This document shows, in pieces, positions 35,644 to 47,443 of a stretch of 64,000 nt of DNA. The notes below the pieces were generated by a model. That model made no database searches. It was not told where the DNA came from and saw nothing but the letters and a program-made list of their open reading frames with translations. The stretch covers positions 6,714,399 to 6,778,398 of the forward strand of contig CM055314.2 of assembly GCA_029255685.2 (NCBI GenBank). Direction: 5' to 3'. Position numbers and translations under genes: made by a program. The stretch comes from Silene conica (taxonomy: Eukaryota; Streptophyta; Magnoliopsida; Caryophyllales; Caryophyllaceae). Each line of letters starts with the position of its first letter. The stretch's first letter is position 1.

Positions 35644-36998
35644 TGTTAGAACACTTGATGTTGATGATGCCAAGTTACTCCTAATCACTTCTAATGTCTT
35701 TTTCTAAGTGTTGTGTTTAATAGCAAATGATATCAAGCTTGTGAATGATCAAAGACAAATCAAGAAGAAGTCCCAAGATGCAAGAGAAGCAATCTAAGTC
35801 GAGTCTAGAAAGAGTGTTGTAAGCAAGGTAATTGATCATACTCATCTAAGTCATTAAAAGTGCAAAAGTCATGAAACAGTTCTCAGACTGTTGCATGACC
35901 TGTGTCTAGTGCTAGTTACGGAGATAATTTTCAAAGAGAATTTCAAATGTTTGAAATTGTTTTCAAAATATCAGCTTGTGTTGAAATAAATTATTATTTG
36001 AATCAAAGTTCAGAAAATCAAGTTGAAAATCTTATTCAAAGGAGACTTGGTCTTTGTGAAAGTAAAATCTTGCTTTATTTCCTCATTTAGCTAAGTGAGT
36101 TTCTCCATGAGGGAAAGTTGAATGCTTCCTTAGCTAAATGAGTGTATCATAGAGCCTTGTGAAATCAGACCAGTCCTTTTACCCTCCTTGAAAATTTGAC
36201 TTACCCTTTTACCTACCAAGTAAAGACAATCTCATTGTGTAAAAGGTGGGCAAAGCACATGCTTTAGGGTTTCAAGAAGCCTTGCATTTCGGCTATAAAT
36301 ATGGACCCTTGGGTTCATTTATTGCTAAGACTTTTTAGTGCATTCATTACAAACTTTTGCAAAACTGATTTGTGCTTCATTTTTCAAAGTAACTTTGCAA
36401 ATGTTTTAAGTTTTTAAAAGTCTTCAAAAAGGTTTTAACAAGGACATTATCTCCTAAGCACTAGTAGCACTCTTAATGCCTAATGAGTATGTTCAAGGAC
36501 CTTGTGTTTAGATCTTAAATGAAGTCTCCATGTTCTTAAAAGAGAACCCTTGAGACATTGATCCTGTAAACCAAAGGTAGAACATCAAAAACTCTTAGAG
36601 CGGAGTAGCTCTAGGTTTGAGTCAAGTCTTTGAGCAGAGTAGCTCGAAGCATTGCAACCGGAGTAGGTTGGCGAGTTGTCTTATTGTAATAGTTCTAGTT
36701 AAGCGGAGTAGCTTCTAAACTTTTAATAAGATAACGGTTGGACGTAGGCTCCGGAGTAGGAGCTGAACCAATTTTTTATATCGCCTGTTTTCATTCTTGT
36801 TCATTCTCTTATCAATCCTTCGAATGCTTACTACTTACGATAACTAGCAGGTCTGTGCAACTGTTGCCTATACTGTTGCTCAGACTCCATCTTTCGTGCT
36901 TGACTCTTAACTCTATCAAGTTTAAATCTGAAATTTTAAAAAGGTCACCTAATTCACCCCCTCCCCCTCTTAGGTGTTAAACTCGTTGTGACTCTTCA
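35644..36998 (+). repeat. 3' LTR of the Copia element
   Basis: Same length (1355 bp) as the 5' LTR. Two differences were seen: TTTATTTCCTCA here versus TTTATTTTCTCA, and GAGCAGAGTAG here versus GAGCGGAGTAG. Confidence 0.97.
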
Positions 36999-37003
36999 CG
37001 CTT

Positions 37004-37269
37004 AAATGGGGCAATCAGATACCACATTGTGGCTGACGGATCCATGCAAGTGGGTGTGTGATGTGGGTATGATGTCATATGTAATTAATTAAATAAGGGT
37101 GGGAAGTGAGTTGTCAATTGGTCTTCCCCAAAACCCTCGAGAAGCCAAAAACCGTCTATTCCTTTCTCATTTCCATTAATCACAACTGCAAACATCACTC
37201 CTTCACTCCTTCTCTCTACATTTCCATTAATCAGAAATCTCATTTTCTTAAAAAAAATCACTCTTTCTC
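37004..37269 (+). other. MULE sequence between the Copia and CACTA insertions
   Basis: Subterminal MULE DNA followed by a pyrimidine-rich stretch (CTTTCTCATTTCCATTAATC and similar) that reads like the 5' leader of the plus-strand MULE gene. The CACTA element is inserted in this leader. Confidence 0.55.
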
Positions 37270-37284
37270 CACTACAAGAATAAA

Positions 37285-37690
37285 TAAAACAGGCGACGGA
37301 AATTGGCGACTGAAGACAGTCGCCAAATGTAATTTGGCGACTGTCTTCAGTCGCCAAAGTTCTGTCGCAAGCCCTAGTCGCCCAAAAAAAATTGGCGACT
37401 GTTGTTAGTCGCCAAATTTGACGACTGAAGATGTAGTCGCTATAGGAAGGAAAATGGCGACTGAAGGTGCAGTAGCCAAATTGGCGACTGAAAGGGCAGG
37501 CAGTCGCCAATTTGGCGACTGAAGCAAAGGGGAGTCACCAAATTGGCGACTGTAGGGCAGTCGCCAAATTGGTTTTTACAGTCGCCAATGTGTTTTTTTT
37601 CCAGTAGCTTTTCCAGTTTTGGCGACTGATTACAGTCGCCAAAACCCCCATTTCAGTCGCCGAATTGGCTGGAACTTTTCATGTCATATT
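37285..37690. repeat. Left subterminal repeat array of the CACTA element
   Basis: Many copies of TTGGCGACTG and its reverse complement CAGTCGCCAA, often back-to-back to form short palindromes. In En/Spm-type elements such motifs bind the TNPA-type protein. Confidence 0.88.
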
Positions 37691-37940
37691 CGTTTTTGAT
37701 CTAGCCAAATCTCGTATTTATTCATCCTAATATCCAATGAAAACCTGCAAACAGAAAATTGCAACCCATTTGCGCGAACCGCAACTTTTGTAACACGAAA
37801 TTCTCATTTATTAAAAAATGAGAACATTATCCAACTACAAGCTAAACTGACTACATTATCCAAGTTCATTATCCAACCTTAAGCTAAACCAACTACATTA
37901 TCCAAGTTCAAGCTAAACTAACTAATACTTATCCAACAAC

Positions 37941-39558
37941 CTAAGTTGCAAATCCCATGCCGGCTCCACTACCACCGCCCTTACCATGCGGATCATTGGG
38001 GTCATACCGATATTGTGGACCGGAGTTGCATTGTGTGAAGAAGTTCTCCATGGCCTCCATGCGCTCCTTCATCAACCGAAACTGTTCATCTCTTTCAGCA
38101 TTCACTCTTCTTTCTTGAGCGAGTTGAGTCTGTAGTTGACTCACAATAGCCGGCTCATATGTTTGGCGAGGCTCATATGAGGATCTTCTGGCCGGTTCTT
38201 TGAAGAAGACACCATGGGCCTTTCCGGTGCCATACACATTACCCTTCTTATATCCCTTGACCAAATTAAACCAAATCTCATTATCTGGTACTTCGGGATG
38301 TTCTTCTTTTTCAGCCTCGAATGCTTCCTACATTAGTTGACAAAAAAGTACCATCATTAGTTAACATTAATTTCATTAGGTAACAATTCAAAAGTATCTT
38401 AAGTAAAAAATCTTACATATAAAGCTTTGTCTTTTGGCTTAATCCAAATTCTCTCATTCTTAGCGTTCACCCTTGAATGTGTGGCAAGGAACAGTTCCGG
38501 GACCGTCGCCTGAGGATCATCAGCCAACATATCATCTGGTTGATCAGCTGACTGATCATCAACACTCTGATCAGCTGACTGCTCAGCTGACTGCTTCTTT
38601 TTATTCTTCTTCTTGTTCAGCTACATACACGAACAAAATTCAATGTTTGCTTAGGGACATTATTATTACCAATATCCAAATAAACGAGCTAAATAAATAA
38701 GTGTTAATATAAAAACTTACACCAAAAAGTATGTCCAGAAATGACCGTGAACCAGCATGATGGGTAGGCTCAGCCATTCCTTCCTTCTTGCCTCCCCTTT
38801 TGTTCATGGCCTTCTGTGCCGATCTGGCTCGAAACTCTGGGGTATCACGCCAATTCAGAAGCCCCTCAAGCGCCTCACCTACAACAATGATAAATTATGT
38901 CATTATTAGTGGAATTTTCATCCTTTAATCAATACAATTGACAAATAAAGGTAATTGTACAGATATACCTTTAAGATGTGAGGCCTTTCCCCTTTTACCA
39001 ATCTTATGGATAATGTCTTTGTATCTAGTTGCTCCAACATCGCGCCACCTCTTATTGACAGTAGACTCTAATTCAGGCGGCCAGTAAAAATGTAGCTGCA
39101 GAAATATAACATTAAGTATTAGTTGAAAAACTATAACAGTGAGTAAAATAAGTAATTAATAAAAAAGTTTTTGGTTACCCGGAAGTTATTAAACCAGGCT
39201 TCTTTTTGAGCTTCATTAGCTTCTGTCCAATTCAGGGGCACAGGACCTAACAAAGATGAATTTGTGCTGTTGGTTACACCTCGAACAGCGGTCTGATGAT
39301 TAAACCTGAAACATATTTAAATTGTAACTTTTAATAACTAGCTTTTTATTACTAATAAAATGAATAATTTCAATTTAATAAAACTTACCAAAATCCTGCT
39401 GGATCAAGTATCTTCCTGCGATCCTCTGTGTACTGAATCTGTACACGTGTGTCCTCCTCAGGTTCGCTCTGAACCAACTCCTCCTCCTCCTGCTGCACAG
39501 CGGGCTGGCTCTGCTGACGACTGTGCCCGCCTCGCTGTCTTCCTCTACCTCCTGCCAT
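37941..39558 (-). pseudogene. CACTA TNPA/Transposase_24-type gene, six exons, one frameshift
   Basis: Exons 39389-39558, 39179-39305, 38969-39095, 38721-38878, 38417-38620 join in phase (786 nt), followed by 37941-38328. The protein starts MAGGRGRQRGGHSRQQSQP and contains ILDPAGFW, VPLNWTEANEAQKEAWF, HFYWPPELE, KRGGKKEGMAEPTHHAGS and later KKGNVYGTGKAHG, the word order of plant Ptta/En-Spm Transposase_24 proteins. It would bind subterminal repeats. In the last exon an extra T near 38280 turns the frame into TGA just before the conserved IWFNLVKGYKKG segment; the frame resumes, shifted, to the stop at 37941. Unless an alternative splice restores it, the protein loses its C-terminus, including a coiled coil. 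Confidence 0.72.
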
Positions 39559-39581
39559 CTACAATCATATAAATAAAAGTA

Positions 39582-40676
39582 TTAATACTTACAAATTAAA
39601 CATGCCAAGTATTTCTTACCAAATTGGGTAAAAGGACTAAATCCATCCGTACACAAGCAAAGTCGCACATTACGGGGTTCCGCGGCAAATTCAGGATACA
39701 TCTGATCAAAACGTTTCCATTCTTCCCCGTCACTTGGATGACACATCTTACCCGGAGTACGCGGATTTTCTTTGTGCCATGTCATGTGTTCGGAAATTTT
39801 TTTGGTAGAGTAAATTCTTTGAAGTCTTGGGGAAAGAGGAAGGTAAATTAATTGGTTCTCTGCTATTGGTTTCTTACACTTTTGACCCCTTCTATTACTC
39901 TTGTTGCCTTTTTTAGGTTTCAAAACAACTTCTCCATCACTTGTCTGAAATCTATCCATTCCACATTTTTTGCACTTGTCAAGCAACGCATCGTCTTTCC
40001 AAAAGAGCATACATCCTTCGGGACATGTGTCAATCTTTTGATGCGGTAACTGAAGTCCTTTAACTACTTTTTTTGTATTATAGAAACTTCGAGTCATGAC
40101 ATTATCTTCGGGGATAGCATCCTCAAGCAGAGAAGCAATACCATCAACGGCATTAAATGACATATTATTCTCACACTTCAAGGTTACTATCCTAGAGGCG
40201 GCTTGTAATAATGACATTCTGCTCCCTTCGTGTAAAGGTTGTTCCGCAGCTTTTAACATGTCAAAAAATGCCTTTGCTTGGGGATTTGGAGGTTGTTCTT
40301 CATTCATAGCTCGACGGTCGTCATCATTGAGAACATTGTACTCCAAGGCATCAACAATCATATCTCTATATGGGTTCTCATCAAGTTGTTGGATGTGAGG
40401 TTGGATGTGAGGTTGTTCGTGAATTGGAGAATATACTTCCCCATGAGAAATCCAATTATAATAATTTGGACAAAACCCGTTTGTATAGAGATGTTCTTGT
40501 ACCTCAAGGACAATTGTGTATTTCATGTTTTTACATTTGTTACAAGGACACCTAAGTTGATTTTCTACCGAGTTATATTCATCTTGTTGCTTAGCAAATT
40601 CAATAAACTCAGCAACACCCTCTATAAACCTACCATTAGGACGTTTTTTCTTAATACCAACCCTTCCATCATACAT
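39582..40676 (-). pseudogene. CACTA TNP2-type transposase, N-terminal fragment (364 aa)
   Basis: The frame from ATG at 40676 has the transposase-associated domain (WISHGEVY, CPCNKCKN) at about residues 1-90, a linker, a Cys-rich segment with CPEGCMLFWKDD and CKKCGMDR, and HMTWHKENPRTPGKMCHPSD with a final CTDGFSPF. TNP2 proteins continue here for several hundred residues with the catalytic core; this copy stops shortly after KKY at 39582, and the TNPA-type gene begins within 30 bp. An internal deletion ending near 39620 is inferred. Confidence 0.88.
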
Positions 40677-41554
40677 CCATGAACGTCCAATCTCTTCATT
40701 TTAATCTAAACATAAATCCATAAACAAAAAATCTTTCAACAACCTCGCTCAATCGTAAGATAATAACAACTTATATATCAAAAATCCCCATTTTTTATAA
40801 ATCATAACAATTACAAGCATAACAACATAAATAAAACAAACTTATAACAACATCGTCTTAATCAACATAATACAACATTAATAAAAATTCCCCAATTAAT
40901 TTACAACATTAATCAAAAACCCCAATTAATTTACAACATTGATAAAAAAAACCCCAAATTAATTAACAACATTAATAAAAAAAAAACCCCAATTAATTTA
41001 CAACATTAATCAACATAATACAACATTACAATCATAACAACATTAATCAAAAATCCCCAATTTTCAATTTTTATAAACCCTAACCCATAATTTAACATAA
41101 TTAAGTAAAATTACAAACATAAAATCATTAATAAGGCAACCAACATTAATCATATGAACCCTAACCCCCAATTTCATATGAACCCTAACCCCCAATTTCA
41201 CTAATTATCATCCTAATTGGCTCTATTACTTAATTAACTACAACCTAATAAGCTAAGACGATCTTAATTGGCTACTACATCAATAAATCTACAAAACAAA
41301 ACAAAAATCAAACTAAAAATCGAAATTAAACTAAGAAAAATGCAAACCTTCAATTGAATAAAAGGAGAAGAAGAGGAGGGATGCTGCTGTGGTGGCCGGT
41401 GGTGGTGGTGGCTGTTGTGGTGGCCGTTAGTGGTGGTGGTTGTGTAACTTGTGGTGAGTGGTGACGGAAGGAGAGGCGCTGGGTTTTCGTTCTTTTGTTT
41501 CTTTTAGTTTGAACTCGCGTAATGAAGGAGGAAGTGGCTGTTTCTGATTTATCA
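40677..41554 (-). other. 5' leader/promoter region of the CACTA genes
   Basis: Very A-rich direct repeats (AATTAATTTACAACATTAAT and AACCCTAACCCCCAATTTCA) occur upstream of the TNP2 start, then a GT-rich microsatellite region near 41380-41450. No coding sequence seen. Confidence 0.5.
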
Positions 41555-41840
41555 TCCGCGAAATTTGGCGACTGTCTCCTTCAGTCGCCAAATTGGCGAC
41601 TGTGTTAATTCTCTTAAGCGACTACATATTCAGTCGCCAATTTTTGGCGCTAATTTTGGCGACTGAATACAGTCGCCAATACCTATCATCAGTCGCTTTT
41701 TTGTGTCGGTGGTAAAAAAGTTTGGGAAATCTTACAGTCGCCAAATTGGCGACTGATTTCAGTCGCCAATCTTTCCCTTCAGTCGCCAATTTGGCGACTA
41801 CAATGTGCAGTCGCCAATATGTCGTCGCCTGTTTTACTTT
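41555..41840. repeat. Right subterminal repeat array of the CACTA element
   Basis: Same TTGGCGACTG/CAGTCGCCAA words as the left end, in both orientations, up to the CGTCGCCTGT adjoining the terminal inverted repeat. Confidence 0.88.
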
Positions 41841-41915
41841 TTCTTGTAGTGCTCTCTACATTTCTCTTCCTTTCTTCTACCAAAAACCACAAAAAACCGA
41901 ACATAAAAGACGAAT

Positions 41916-44248
41916 ATGGTTACAAAGCAGATTGTGAGACGTGGGTTGGTGAAGAAGGCAACTAACAATGATGAAGTTATGCACATATTTGATTCTTTTA
42001 AGTGTGTTTTTAGTAATTTGTTGATAGTTACATAATTTGAGTTTTTAAAAAATACATCTTCAATCATAAAAAAGTTGTTCATAATTACAGTTGTTGATAA
42101 ATGTTAAATATTTGTACGTTTTGGCTTTGTTGATAAATGCATATGGTTTTTTTTAAAGTGTTTCGTAATTTTTTGTATTTTGTAGGGTTTTCTGGGGATT
42201 TTTAGGGTTCCTTGTACTTGAAGGTTTCTGGGTTTGCATGTTTTTTTCGTGGGTTTGTGGGTTATTTGTAGGGTTTTGGATTTGTTTTGTTGCATATGTT
42301 TTGTTGCTTAAAGATCTTCATTGGTATGCATTTTCTTGTTTAAATAATGTTGTTTGACTTGTTTTATCTGGTTTTATTGTAGTTATTTATGTGGGTTTCT
42401 GGGTTTTTAGGGTTTATTTATGTGGCTTTCTGGGTTTCTGGGTTTCTGGGTTTATTTATGTGGTTTTTATCTGGTTTTGTTTGAAGACCTTCAATGTTCT
42501 GACATCGTAAAATGTCAGATTTGTTTAAATGTCAGACATGTTAAAATGACGAACAAAAATGTTGGTACTTATTGAGATAATGTATTTGTTGTATATGTTG
42601 CTAGTTATTCTGAATATGTATTTGTTGTTCTCGTCATGTAATGTAACATATGTTGGTAGTTGTTCTGAGAATGTAGTTGTTGTTGCAATAGGTCTGTGTG
42701 GGGCATGGTAACATTCTATCTGTATAACCTGACTTAGTAACATATGTTTGTAGATGATATAATAATGTATTTGGTTTGTGTGCCATGTTTTATCCATGTC
42801 CTTACATATATTCTTCTTTTGTTGAGTAGATATGTTTAGGTCTTTCACTGTTATTCATGTAGTATACCTTACATACTGTTATATGTTGCGTACATGTGAT
42901 TAAAGTTTTTTGTGGTTACCTTTTCTACATATGTTTCCCCCCGATAGTGTCAACATTATGCTTTAGTTGGTTAACATGCAAATTATTTGATGTGTGTTTA
43001 GATGTTGTTATACTTAAGCATTATGTTGGATGATTACATTGTTATTTATGTTGTCCACATATATTCTTCTTTTGTTAAGTTGATATGTTTTGGTCTTTGA
43101 CTGTTCTGTAGTATACATTACATAAAGTTATATGTTGCCTACATATAATTGCCCTGATTTGTGGTTACCTTTTATAATTATGTTTCCCCCTAGTGGTGTT
43201 AACATTATGCTTTAGTTGGTTAACATACAATTTATTTGAGGTGTGCTTAGATGTTGTTGTTGTTGAGCATTATGTTGGATGCTTACATTGTTGTTTATGT
43301 TGTGGACATATATTATTCTTTTGTTAAGTTGATATGTTTTGGTCTTTGACTGTTATGTAGTATACATTACATAATGTTATATTTTGCGTACACATAGTTA
43401 TACTGCTTTGTGGTTACCTTTTGTAATTATGTTTCCCCTCAGTAGTGTTAACATTATGGTTTATTTGGTTAACATGCAAATTATTTGATGTGTGTTTAGA
43501 TGTTGATCTACTTAAGCATGATGTTGGATAATTACATTGTTGACCATGTTGTCTACATATATTCTTTTTTTTTAAGAAGATATGTTTTGTTCTTTGACTG
43601 TTATGGAGTGTACATTACATAATGTTATATGTTGCGTACATGTTGTTAAATTGATTTGTCCTCGCCTTTTGTAATTATGTTTCCCGTCTGTGGTGTTAAC
43701 ATTATGCTTTAGTTAGTTAACATGCAAGTTATCTGATGTGTGTTTAAATGTTTATTATCTAGTTAAGCATTATGTTGGATGATTACATTGTTGTTTTTGT
43801 TGTCCACATATATTCTTCTTTTGTTTAAGTAGTTATGTTTTGTTATTTGCCTGTTATGTAGCATGCATTACATAATGCTATATGCTGCATACATATGGTT
43901 AAATAAATTGTGCTTACCTTTTGTCATTATGTTTCCCTCTGTTGGTGTCAACATTACAAGTGTGTTTAGATGTTGTTATTCTTAACCATTATGTTGGATA
44001 CTTACATTGTTGGCAGCGTAGCTGGTGGTGAGGGATCGCCAACGCAGGGCTCATTCACACAAGCACTGGGCAGTCCGGGGTTCGTTGCTGCGTTGGATGC
44101 AGTTGGCGTGAGGTTGGATGCAATGATAGAGGTGGAGATGATCACGGCTCCTTCTTTCTCCCTCGGGATCGATGATATAGGCATGGCGAGCCAGCCCACC
44201 CAAACCACGCCTCGCTACACCCGCAGGAAGGCTGGGGTATCGAAGTAA
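41916..44248 (+). CDS. Left gene of the MULE, two-exon model, 105 aa, function unknown
   Basis: Exon 41916-42001 (MVTKQIVRRGLVKK start) and exon 44017-44248 (LDAVGVRLDAMIEVEMITAP and PSFSLGIDD) join in phase across a 2.0-kb GT-AG intron filled with ~250-bp tandem repeats. The exon-2 frame is more GC-rich and less random than its surroundings. The PSFSLG motif faintly recalls N-terminal parts of Ulp1-like proteins carried by some plant MULEs, but no protease domain is present, so I assign no function. It is convergent with the transposase gene, the layout known for MuDR. The model rests on splice phase and codon texture only. Confidence 0.35.
42820..44010 (+). repeat. Tandem repeat of ~240-258 bp, about five copies, in a MULE intron
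   Basis: The word ATATGTTGCGTACA recurs near 42881, 43130, 43369, 43627 and 43880; each copy also carries TGGTTACCTTTT, TATGTTTCCCC, TTAACATTATGCTTTAG and TTGTCCACATATATTC words. Copies are diverged by several percent and the last is partial. Confidence 0.88.
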
Positions 44249-45590
44249 TGTGACCGGATATTAGGCAGAACATGTTTTCGGGCGGCCGATATAATGGCCT
44301 AGTTGGATGTACATGATGTTTAGGTGGTCCTTGGTGTAGGGCCTTTTATTTTGGACAGTTTCATGGGTAGGTCCATTTGTATTGGACTACCAGTATTATT
44401 TTCAAGGCCTATGTTGTGCCTTAGTTAACTATTTTCAGCTGGCACCTGACTGTCAAGACTGTGGATGGTCTTCATTGACCATCGTTTAGGGGGCTCATCC
44501 CCGTGTGAAACTCATGTAGCTTCCATTAGGGAGTACGACCAGCATTTTGAAGGCCTGTGTTGTGCCTTTTGTATAAAGTCCTTGTGTTTTATTCCTTTTT
44601 GTTTGTTCCTTGTGTTATTGGTAGGTTATTCAGGCCATATATACGGGTTGGGGTTTGTTTTGTACATGTGTAAGATGAAAACATGTACAACTTTGTAAAA
44701 AAAATAGGACAAAATGGTTAAAGATGACGAACATATTAACACACTTCAATACAAAATGTATACACCTACTTTGTAAAAAAAACAGGACAAAATGGCTGAA
44801 AATGACAAACATGTTAACACACTTCAATACAAAATGTATACCCCTGTGTATGGGGGCAAAATAATTGAGAATATATATACACATGAAATAAGATAATGTA
44901 ATGCATGCTACGTAGAACACAAGTGCAGGAAGACATGTTCATCAACTTTGTATAAAACAGAACACCAAGGTCAGAAAAAACAAACATGTGAACACACTTC
45001 AATACAAAATGTACTCACCTGTGTATGGGGACAAATTTTTTAGAATATATGTACCCATCAAATGAAATAATGGATCCATCAAAAACACACAAAAGGCACT
45101 ATGTTGATCGATAATATGTTCATGTTTTTTGGTACCATGCATTCATTTGTTTGTCAAAACCTGATAATGGACCTACAAAGATGATGGTCTCATTTCATAA
45201 CTCGTATACGTTGCCCCTCCAAAAACAACAAGGTAACATCATTCAATAAGTCCATCATAACCTGAGATTCAGACATACATGTAAATACAATCTCCAAAAG
45301 AAAACGACCGAAAATATGTACATATTTTCGGGTAATATGTGTCCCTGTAAGGGCTCTAACATATTACATCATAGGGCGCACTTAACTAAAGTAACTAAAA
45401 AAGCGTACACAAAACGGATTGTCTACTGATTGTTCGTTTGCATAACATGTGATCATCTTGTCCGCTCCCACTGGGGTCTGAGTGACGATATTACTGCGAA
45501 ATCCACCCCCACAAAATAAAGATTCAAAGGATTCCTGGCCAAAACGGTGTCATTACTCCGACGACCATGAAAACACCCCGTACGTACCAC
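44249..45590. other. Space between the two convergent MULE genes
   Basis: Contains three diverged copies of a ~75-bp unit (near 44690-44770, 44771-44850 and 44940-45020) that includes ACACACTTCAATACAAAATG. Otherwise presumed 3' untranslated sequence; no exon seen. Confidence 0.6.
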
Positions 45591-45593
45591 CAC

Positions 45594-47443
45594 TCAAAGC
45601 AGCCGCGGGATATAGGTGTATGCGTCCTGATTAGCTTGGACGCTCCCACTTGGGTTTCTCGCTGCCTTCCTCTTCCCGACCTTCATTTTCTTCCTTTGAC
45701 TCCTCCTCTTTGTCGTGCAGCGGATATGGTCTCGAATCGCGGGAACGTCATCCCTTTCCTGAATGGCCGCCTCCCCGAGCGACATTTTCTGCAACAGCTT
45801 GCCAATTTCATCCGCAGCAATCTCAGTGTACTTCTCCAACACTTCCCTGGCCTCACCCACTAACTGACTCTTTGTTATCAGATTGTTAACTTTGTGGATG
45901 AATCTGCGTAAAAACAGAAGATAATGTCATCATTATATGGTAGTATGTTTATACCAGAAGGGACACACACGTGTGAACGTTTTGTGGTGCCAAATTTATA
46001 AGGTAATCAATGTCTACACAAAAAAGCATGTATTGTACATGCCAACTATGCTCATCACTATCAACACTACCACTGCAAATAGCATACGTGCTTTGTCAAT
46101 AGCATTTGACATTACTTTATCTTGGTCAGTAAAATGGAAATTGGCCGAATATCGTCACCCATAGCTTCGTTAAAGGCGTTGAATAACCACTCAAACGATT
46201 CTTCGGTCTCATCAGATAGGAAGGCACAACCGAACATGACGTTAGACCAATGATTGTTGATGCCAACGAACGCACCATATATCAAGTTGTACCTATTAGT
46301 GCGGTACATAGTGTCGAAGATGAGTACATCATGGTATAGTCGGTAGTCCTCCCGCGTCATGGCCCCACGCCTGTGAGTGCTTAAGGTACACCTCGTACAC
46401 ATCTTCCCATGTTGCAACTTCCATACCAACTAGCGAGCGTGAAAAATCTGCTGACACAAACAACAGAGTATCTTAGAATACTTTGCCACATTTTAGAATG
46501 ATTTATGCACATACATGCATCCCGAGGGGGTAACTAAGGCACTCTTACAGTGCCACATAAACCCTACCGCTACCAACATTTTAGAGCCATGTATTGAATA
46601 GACAATTTTACAATACTTTGCCATGGGCACATACCCAGTCAACCAACCCACATTTAACTGACATGTTCACTGAGCCTGACATACTGCAACTAAAGGTACT
46701 AATACAGGCTATACAGCCCACATAAACCCTAACACTAACAACATTTTAGCGAAATTGTACTGAATAGACTATCTTACAATACTTTGCCAGGGACACATAT
46801 CCACTAAACGTACCAACATTTGTCTGACAGCTCCACTTAACTCAAACAAATTATCACACATACATGCATCCCCAGATGGTAACTAAAGTCCTCATCAGGT
46901 GCACATAAACCCTAACACTAACAACATTTTATCTGAACAAACTCTTACGATACTTTGCCAGGGGTACATAAACCCCAAAAGTAGCAACATTTACTTGACA
47001 TGTAAACTTCGTAAGAACACAATCTGCAAAACCCAGAAACCAGTCCAAACACCATATTTGCTCACTCAACCACATACCAAAAGGTTATCACAAAAGAATA
47101 AACTAACAATATCGAACACTAACAAAGAATAAAGAAAGAATAAAGGACACAATATAGAACCGAAACACACAAAGAATAAAAACCCAACATAGATGAAACA
47201 CAATAATCTTCCACTGAACATTTCATCACCATATCCATGTTTATACCAAAACTCACATATACCTTCCATACTACCATTTCGTTCCGATATCTCTTTAGTT
47301 GTATTGTCTCCGTCGCTCCGATGATCAAGTATCTCATTAGTAACCAACCCGACATCAACCACGTCCTTCATCTCTTGATGACTTGTATTGTCTCCCTCAC
47401 TCATATCATTAGTAAACAAACCGACATCACCCCCGTACATCAT
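45594..47443 (-). pseudogene. FAR1-type MULE transposase, broken
   Basis: Three coding-like segments in order on the minus strand. An N-terminal exon from about 47443 has an acidic leader (GDNTSHQEMKDVVDVG). A central segment 46112-46429 has DVLIFDTMYRTNRYN, FVGINNHW and FGCAFLSDETEESFEWLF, the MULE/FAR1 DDE-type transposase core. A C-terminal exon (about 45594-45903) has a basic IRDHIRCTTKRRSQRKKMKV tail like that of FAR1-related proteins. A one-base deletion near 46135 breaks the central segment where the frame should pass into a TDQDKVMSNAID continuation. The FAR1 DNA-binding domain and part of the core are not visible, so this copy is inactive. Introns carry tandem repeats. Confidence 0.78.
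46500..47010. repeat. Three to four tandem copies of ~165-185 bp in the transposase relic
   Basis: CACATAAACCCTAACACTAA or close variants recur near 46552, 46718 and 46903, each followed by CAACATTTTA and ATACTTTGCCA. Confidence 0.8.

Larger units (their letters stand above)
26777..36998 (+). mobile_element. Full-length Sirevirus-type Ty1/Copia retrotransposon, 10,222 bp
   Basis: Two 1355-bp LTRs, a Met-initiator-type primer-binding site, a long gag with coiled coil and zinc knuckles, pol in Copia order (protease, integrase, reverse transcriptase, RNase H), an extra region between pol and the 3' LTR, and three polypurine tracts. A perfect 5-bp duplication CGCTT flanks it (26772-26776, 36999-37003). 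Large gag, extra 3' region and multiple polypurine tracts are traits of plant Sireviruses (SIRE1 group). By eye the LTRs differ at only two sites, so insertion is recent. Inserted in the left terminus of the MULE. Confidence 0.95.
37270..41851 (-). mobile_element. CACTA (En/Spm-type) transposon, 4582 bp, internally deleted
   Basis: Ends CACTACAAGAA and TTCTTGTAGTG with inverted continuation (ACAGGCGACG / CGTCGCCTGT), flanked by the 3-bp duplication CTC (37267-37269, 41852-41854). Both termini are dense in ggcgactg/cagtcgcc subterminal repeats. It contains the N-terminal part of a TNP2-type transposase and, downstream on the same strand, a TNPA/Transposase_24-type gene. The catalytic part of TNP2 is missing, so the element resembles a dSpm-style derivative that would need a helper. 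Confidence 0.93.

Noticed and set aside
44002-44208. 68-codon minus-strand frame opposite MULE exon 2
   Set aside because: Antisense to the more gene-like plus-strand exon.
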